Source: Nitratidesulfovibrio termitidis HI1
GTDB lineage: Bacteria; Desulfobacterota; Desulfovibrionia; Desulfovibrionales; Desulfovibrionaceae
Direction: 5' to 3'
Length of the DNA stretch: 64,000 nt
Assembly: GCF_000504305.1 (NCBI RefSeq)
Contig: NZ_KI632512.1
Location: 1,251,750-1,315,749 of the forward strand
A model generated the notes under the pieces. The model did no database searches and was not told the DNA's origin. It worked only from the letters and a program-made list of their open reading frames with translations. Made by a program: the position numbers and the translations under genes. This document shows, piece after piece, positions 62,367-64,000 of the stretch (position 1 is the first letter of the stretch; every line of letters starts with the position of its first letter).

Positions 62367-62609
62367 CTACTTGCCGCAACCGCAGGATGCGCCGGGCTTG
62401 GAGGCGATGTGCCCCCCGCCGCCGCAGCAGCCCGAGCCGCCGGAACTACCGGAACTGGCGGAACTGGCGGAACTCGCGGAACTGCCGGAACTGCCAGAGC
62501 AGTCGCAGCCGCAACCGCACCCGCCCGACTTGCGGAACAGGTACCGCCACGCCACATACCCCGCCGCCGCCAGCACGATGGCGACGACCACGAGAGTATC
62601 CCAAGTCAT
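62367..62609 (-). CDS. FeoB-associated Cys-rich membrane protein
   Basis: An 80-residue protein: one N-terminal transmembrane helix (TLVVVAIVLAAAGYVAWRYLF), then CGCGCDCSG, a low-complexity Ser/Gly linker (SSASSASSASSGSSGG), and CCGGGGH ... CGCGK. This is the FeoB-associated Cys-rich pattern, likely a small membrane iron-binding accessory of FeoB. It lies between the two feoA genes on the same strand. GGAGAG lies before the ATG. The Ser linker comes from a 9-bp-type repeat and may vary in length between strains. Confidence 0.8.
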   Translation of the reverse strand: MTWDTLVVVAIVLAAAGYVAWRYLFRKSGGCGCGCDCSGSSGSSASSASSASSGSSGGSGCCGGGGHIASKPGASCGCGK

Positions 62610-62823
62610 GTCTCTCTCCTTGTCGATGACCGTGACCGGACGCCCTCCACGTCATCTCGCGCCATGCGCGGGAATCATGGGGACGCATCCGCACGGTCGG
62701 CTTCCGAAACGGTTGGCCGGAGTCCTGCGGGGACGGACGGAGCCGGTCAGAAGCTGTCTGGGCCTGTCTGGATCTGTCGGGTGCCGTCAGCCACAACGGG
62801 CCACCAGGGGCCGCCAGGGTCCC

Positions 62824-63072
62824 TCAATCGCGCAGTTGCCGACCGGAGTGCACCGGCTCGCAGTAGACGTCGCAGGCCAGGGTGTCGCCCAGCACCAGCG
62901 AGGCATCGCGCACCCGGACGCAGCACGCGCCCCCCTGCGAGCAGACTTCCAGTTCCGTGCCGGGCGTAATGCCCAGCGCGCACAGCCTGCCCCGCTCGCC
63001 CTGCTTGTCGCAGAGACGACGCACCCGAACCCGGCATCCGGCGGGAACATCACTCAACTTGCAACAAGGCAT
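62824..63072 (-). CDS. Second FeoA-domain protein
   Basis: An 82-residue FeoA-like protein starting at the ATG 63070-63072 (MPCCKLSDVPAGCRVRV). FeoA features: LCALGITPGTELEV and a C-terminal LVLGDTLACDVYCEPV. It is unusual in having eight cysteines (PCCKL, GCRV, RLCDK, RLCALG, EVCSQGGACC, ACDVYC), unlike the feoA at 61986, and may bind iron itself. It is the first gene of the feo cluster on this strand, with a strong Fur-like box about 120 bases upstream. Confidence 0.85.
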   Translation of the reverse strand: MPCCKLSDVPAGCRVRVRRLCDKQGERGRLCALGITPGTELEVCSQGGACCVRVRDASLVLGDTLACDVYCEPVHSGRQLRD

Positions 63073-63191
63073 ACACGACTCCTTGGTCCAGCCAACACCG
63101 ACCGTCTGCCCGCGCCACAAGCGCCCCGCGGAACGCGGACAACAGGCGCAACGCCGGGCGTGCACGCCCGACACCCCGGTTCTGCACCTCC

Positions 63192-63206
63192 TGAAAATGA
63201 TTGTCA
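63192..63206 (-). promoter_or_regulatory. Fur-like box upstream of the feo cluster
   Basis: TGAAAATGATTGTCA matches the 7-1-7 Fur pattern at 12 of 14 positions. It is the best such site in the window, 119 bases before the second feoA gene. Confidence 0.75.
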
Positions 63207-63230
63207 AGTTCCTTCTCGACAAAAACCGCC

Positions 63231-63290
63231 TGCCCGCTCCGGCCCGCTCCGGCCCGCTCCGCCCCCTTCCGACCCGCTCCGGCCCGTTCC
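63231..63290. repeat. 10-bp tandem repeat
   Basis: About six imperfect copies of a 10-base unit (GGCCCGCTCC and variants) between the Fur-like box and the M20 peptidase gene. The rest of this 418-base gap shows no other feature. Confidence 0.7.
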
Positions 63291-63490
63291 GACCCGACGT
63301 GACCAGACCAAGCCCGGCCCGTCCAGGCCCGACCAGCCCCAGACCGGCCGCGCGCAGAAGCTGGACGCGCCCCGCCCGCTGCGGTAGCCTCTCGGTCCGC
63401 CGCAACCCGCCGCAACCCGCCGCCCTCGCAGGGACAACGGCGTGGCCCAGCGCATCCATATACAGAGCTTCAGCAGGAGTCTTCGCCGCA

Positions 63491-64000
63491 ATGCCGCAAT
63501 CCGCAGCCCCCAACGCCGTCGTGCCACATACGCCCGTCACGTCTGTGGCCACCGGATCCACGGACACCTTCGCCCATTTCGCGGAGCAGGCCCGCGCCTG
63601 CCTGCCGTCCGGACTGGACGAGGCCACCGCTTCGGACATCGCCGACATGGTGGCGCTGACCGCCCGACTCATGGCCATCCGCTCCACGGCCTCGCGCCCG
63701 GACGAGGTGGCCCGTTGCGCGGAAATCATAGCCGCCTGGCTGGCCGACAACGGCATCCCCTGCACCCGCATGGAGCACGAGGGCGTGCCCTCGCTGCTGG
63801 CGGGCAACCCGTCCCACGCCGCGCCGCTGGCCCTGCTGGTGCACTTCGACGTGGTGGACGGCGCGGACGCCATGTTCACCCCGCGCCTTGACGCCGCGGC
63901 AGGCGTGCTGCACGGGCGCGGCAGCATCGACGACAAGTATGCCGTGGCCGTGGCCCTGGTGCTGTGCCGCCGCTGCCTGCGCGAGCTTGCCGCGCGCGGC
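63491..64000 (+). CDS. M20 family peptidase, N-terminal part
   Basis: An open frame of 170 codons runs to the end of the window, so the gene is cut. It belongs to the M20 (ArgE/DapE/dipeptidase) family: LALLVHFDVVDGADA holds the first metal His and catalytic Asp (H-x-D), and GVLHGRGSIDDKYAVAVALVLCR holds the next metal Asp (GRGxxDDK). The ATG at 63491 is the likely start (MPQSAAPNAVV), about 50 residues before conserved sequence. The C-terminus and final ligands are outside, so the substrate class cannot be judged. Confidence 0.8.
   Translation, partial: MPQSAAPNAVVPHTPVTSVATGSTDTFAHFAEQARACLPSGLDEATASDIADMVALTARLMAIRSTASRPDEVARCAEIIAAWLADNGIPCTRMEHEGVPSLLAGNPSHAAPLALLVHFDVVDGADAMFTPRLDAAAGVLHGRGSIDDKYAVAVALVLCRRCLRELAARG

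Overview
The window reads as a chromosomal segment of a high-GC, strictly anaerobic sulfate-reducing Desulfovibrionaceae bacterium (Nitratidesulfovibrio / Desulfovibrio vulgaris type). The evidence is the class I hybrid cluster protein with its ferredoxin partner and a Crp/Fnr regulator, a MucR-type zinc-finger regulator, a two-component Feo iron operon with a FeoB-associated Cys-rich protein, several cyclic-di-GMP proteins, and a biotin operon carrying its own fatty-acid-synthase-like genes. From memory the gene order resembles the D. vulgaris chromosome; I ran no search.

Layout. 1-4 kb: end of pyruvate kinase, an HD-GYP protein, a CBS protein and an HD protein. 4.5-8.3 kb: rplM-rpsI, a shikimate-kinase-fold kinase (possibly homoserine kinase), a Cys-cluster protein, a lipoprotein and a MucR regulator. 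8.8-13.1 kb (minus): pgk, tkt, rpe. 13.3-21.6 kb (minus): tRNA-Val, thrS, infC, rpmI, rplT, pheS, pheT, a MerR regulator. 22-24.5 kb: a ydaO-type (c-di-AMP) riboswitch and the potassium transporter kup. 24.9-27.1 kb: a 2-hydroxyacyl-CoA-dehydratase/double-cubane protein and its ATP-dependent activator. 27.5-35.5 kb: nitrosative-stress cluster (hcp, ferredoxin, iron alcohol dehydrogenase, PAS histidine kinase, HcpR-like regulator). 36.3-37.6 kb: an HD-GYP gene broken at an 8-base G tract. 38-42.6 kb: gltX, a NifU-like protein, a DUF2156 protein and a MATE exporter. 42.9-52.7 kb: birA divergent from bioB-bioA-(hotdog)-(SDR)-(ACP)-(KAS)-(hotdog)-bioF-bioD. 53-59.3 kb: lysA, a TrmB-type regulator, an M20 amidohydrolase, an FKBP, a GGDEF protein. 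59.7-63.1 kb: feoB-feoA, a Cys-rich protein, a second feoA, with two Fur-like boxes. 63.5 kb to the end: a truncated M20 peptidase.

Two systems stand out. First, the biotin operon has no bioC, bioH, bioW or bioI but holds an acyl carrier protein, a ketosynthase, a ketoreductase and two hotdog proteins. One hotdog protein keeps the dehydratase His but has Gln for Glu; the other keeps the Glu but lacks the His segment. They look like halves of one heterodimeric dehydratase in a dedicated pimeloyl-making module. Second, an interspersed family of about 100-280 bp foldable elements occurs at six places (five with paired arms, one reduced). Its terminal and inner stems change by compensatory substitutions between copies, and hairpin modules are inserted at defined points. 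One copy sits inside the biotin operon, one between rpmI and rplT, and one between pheT and merR.

Other notable points are a second frameshifted gene (membrane protein at 34.6 kb), very long perfect hairpins between pheS and pheT and near the activator gene, and many short tandem repeats at gene ends.
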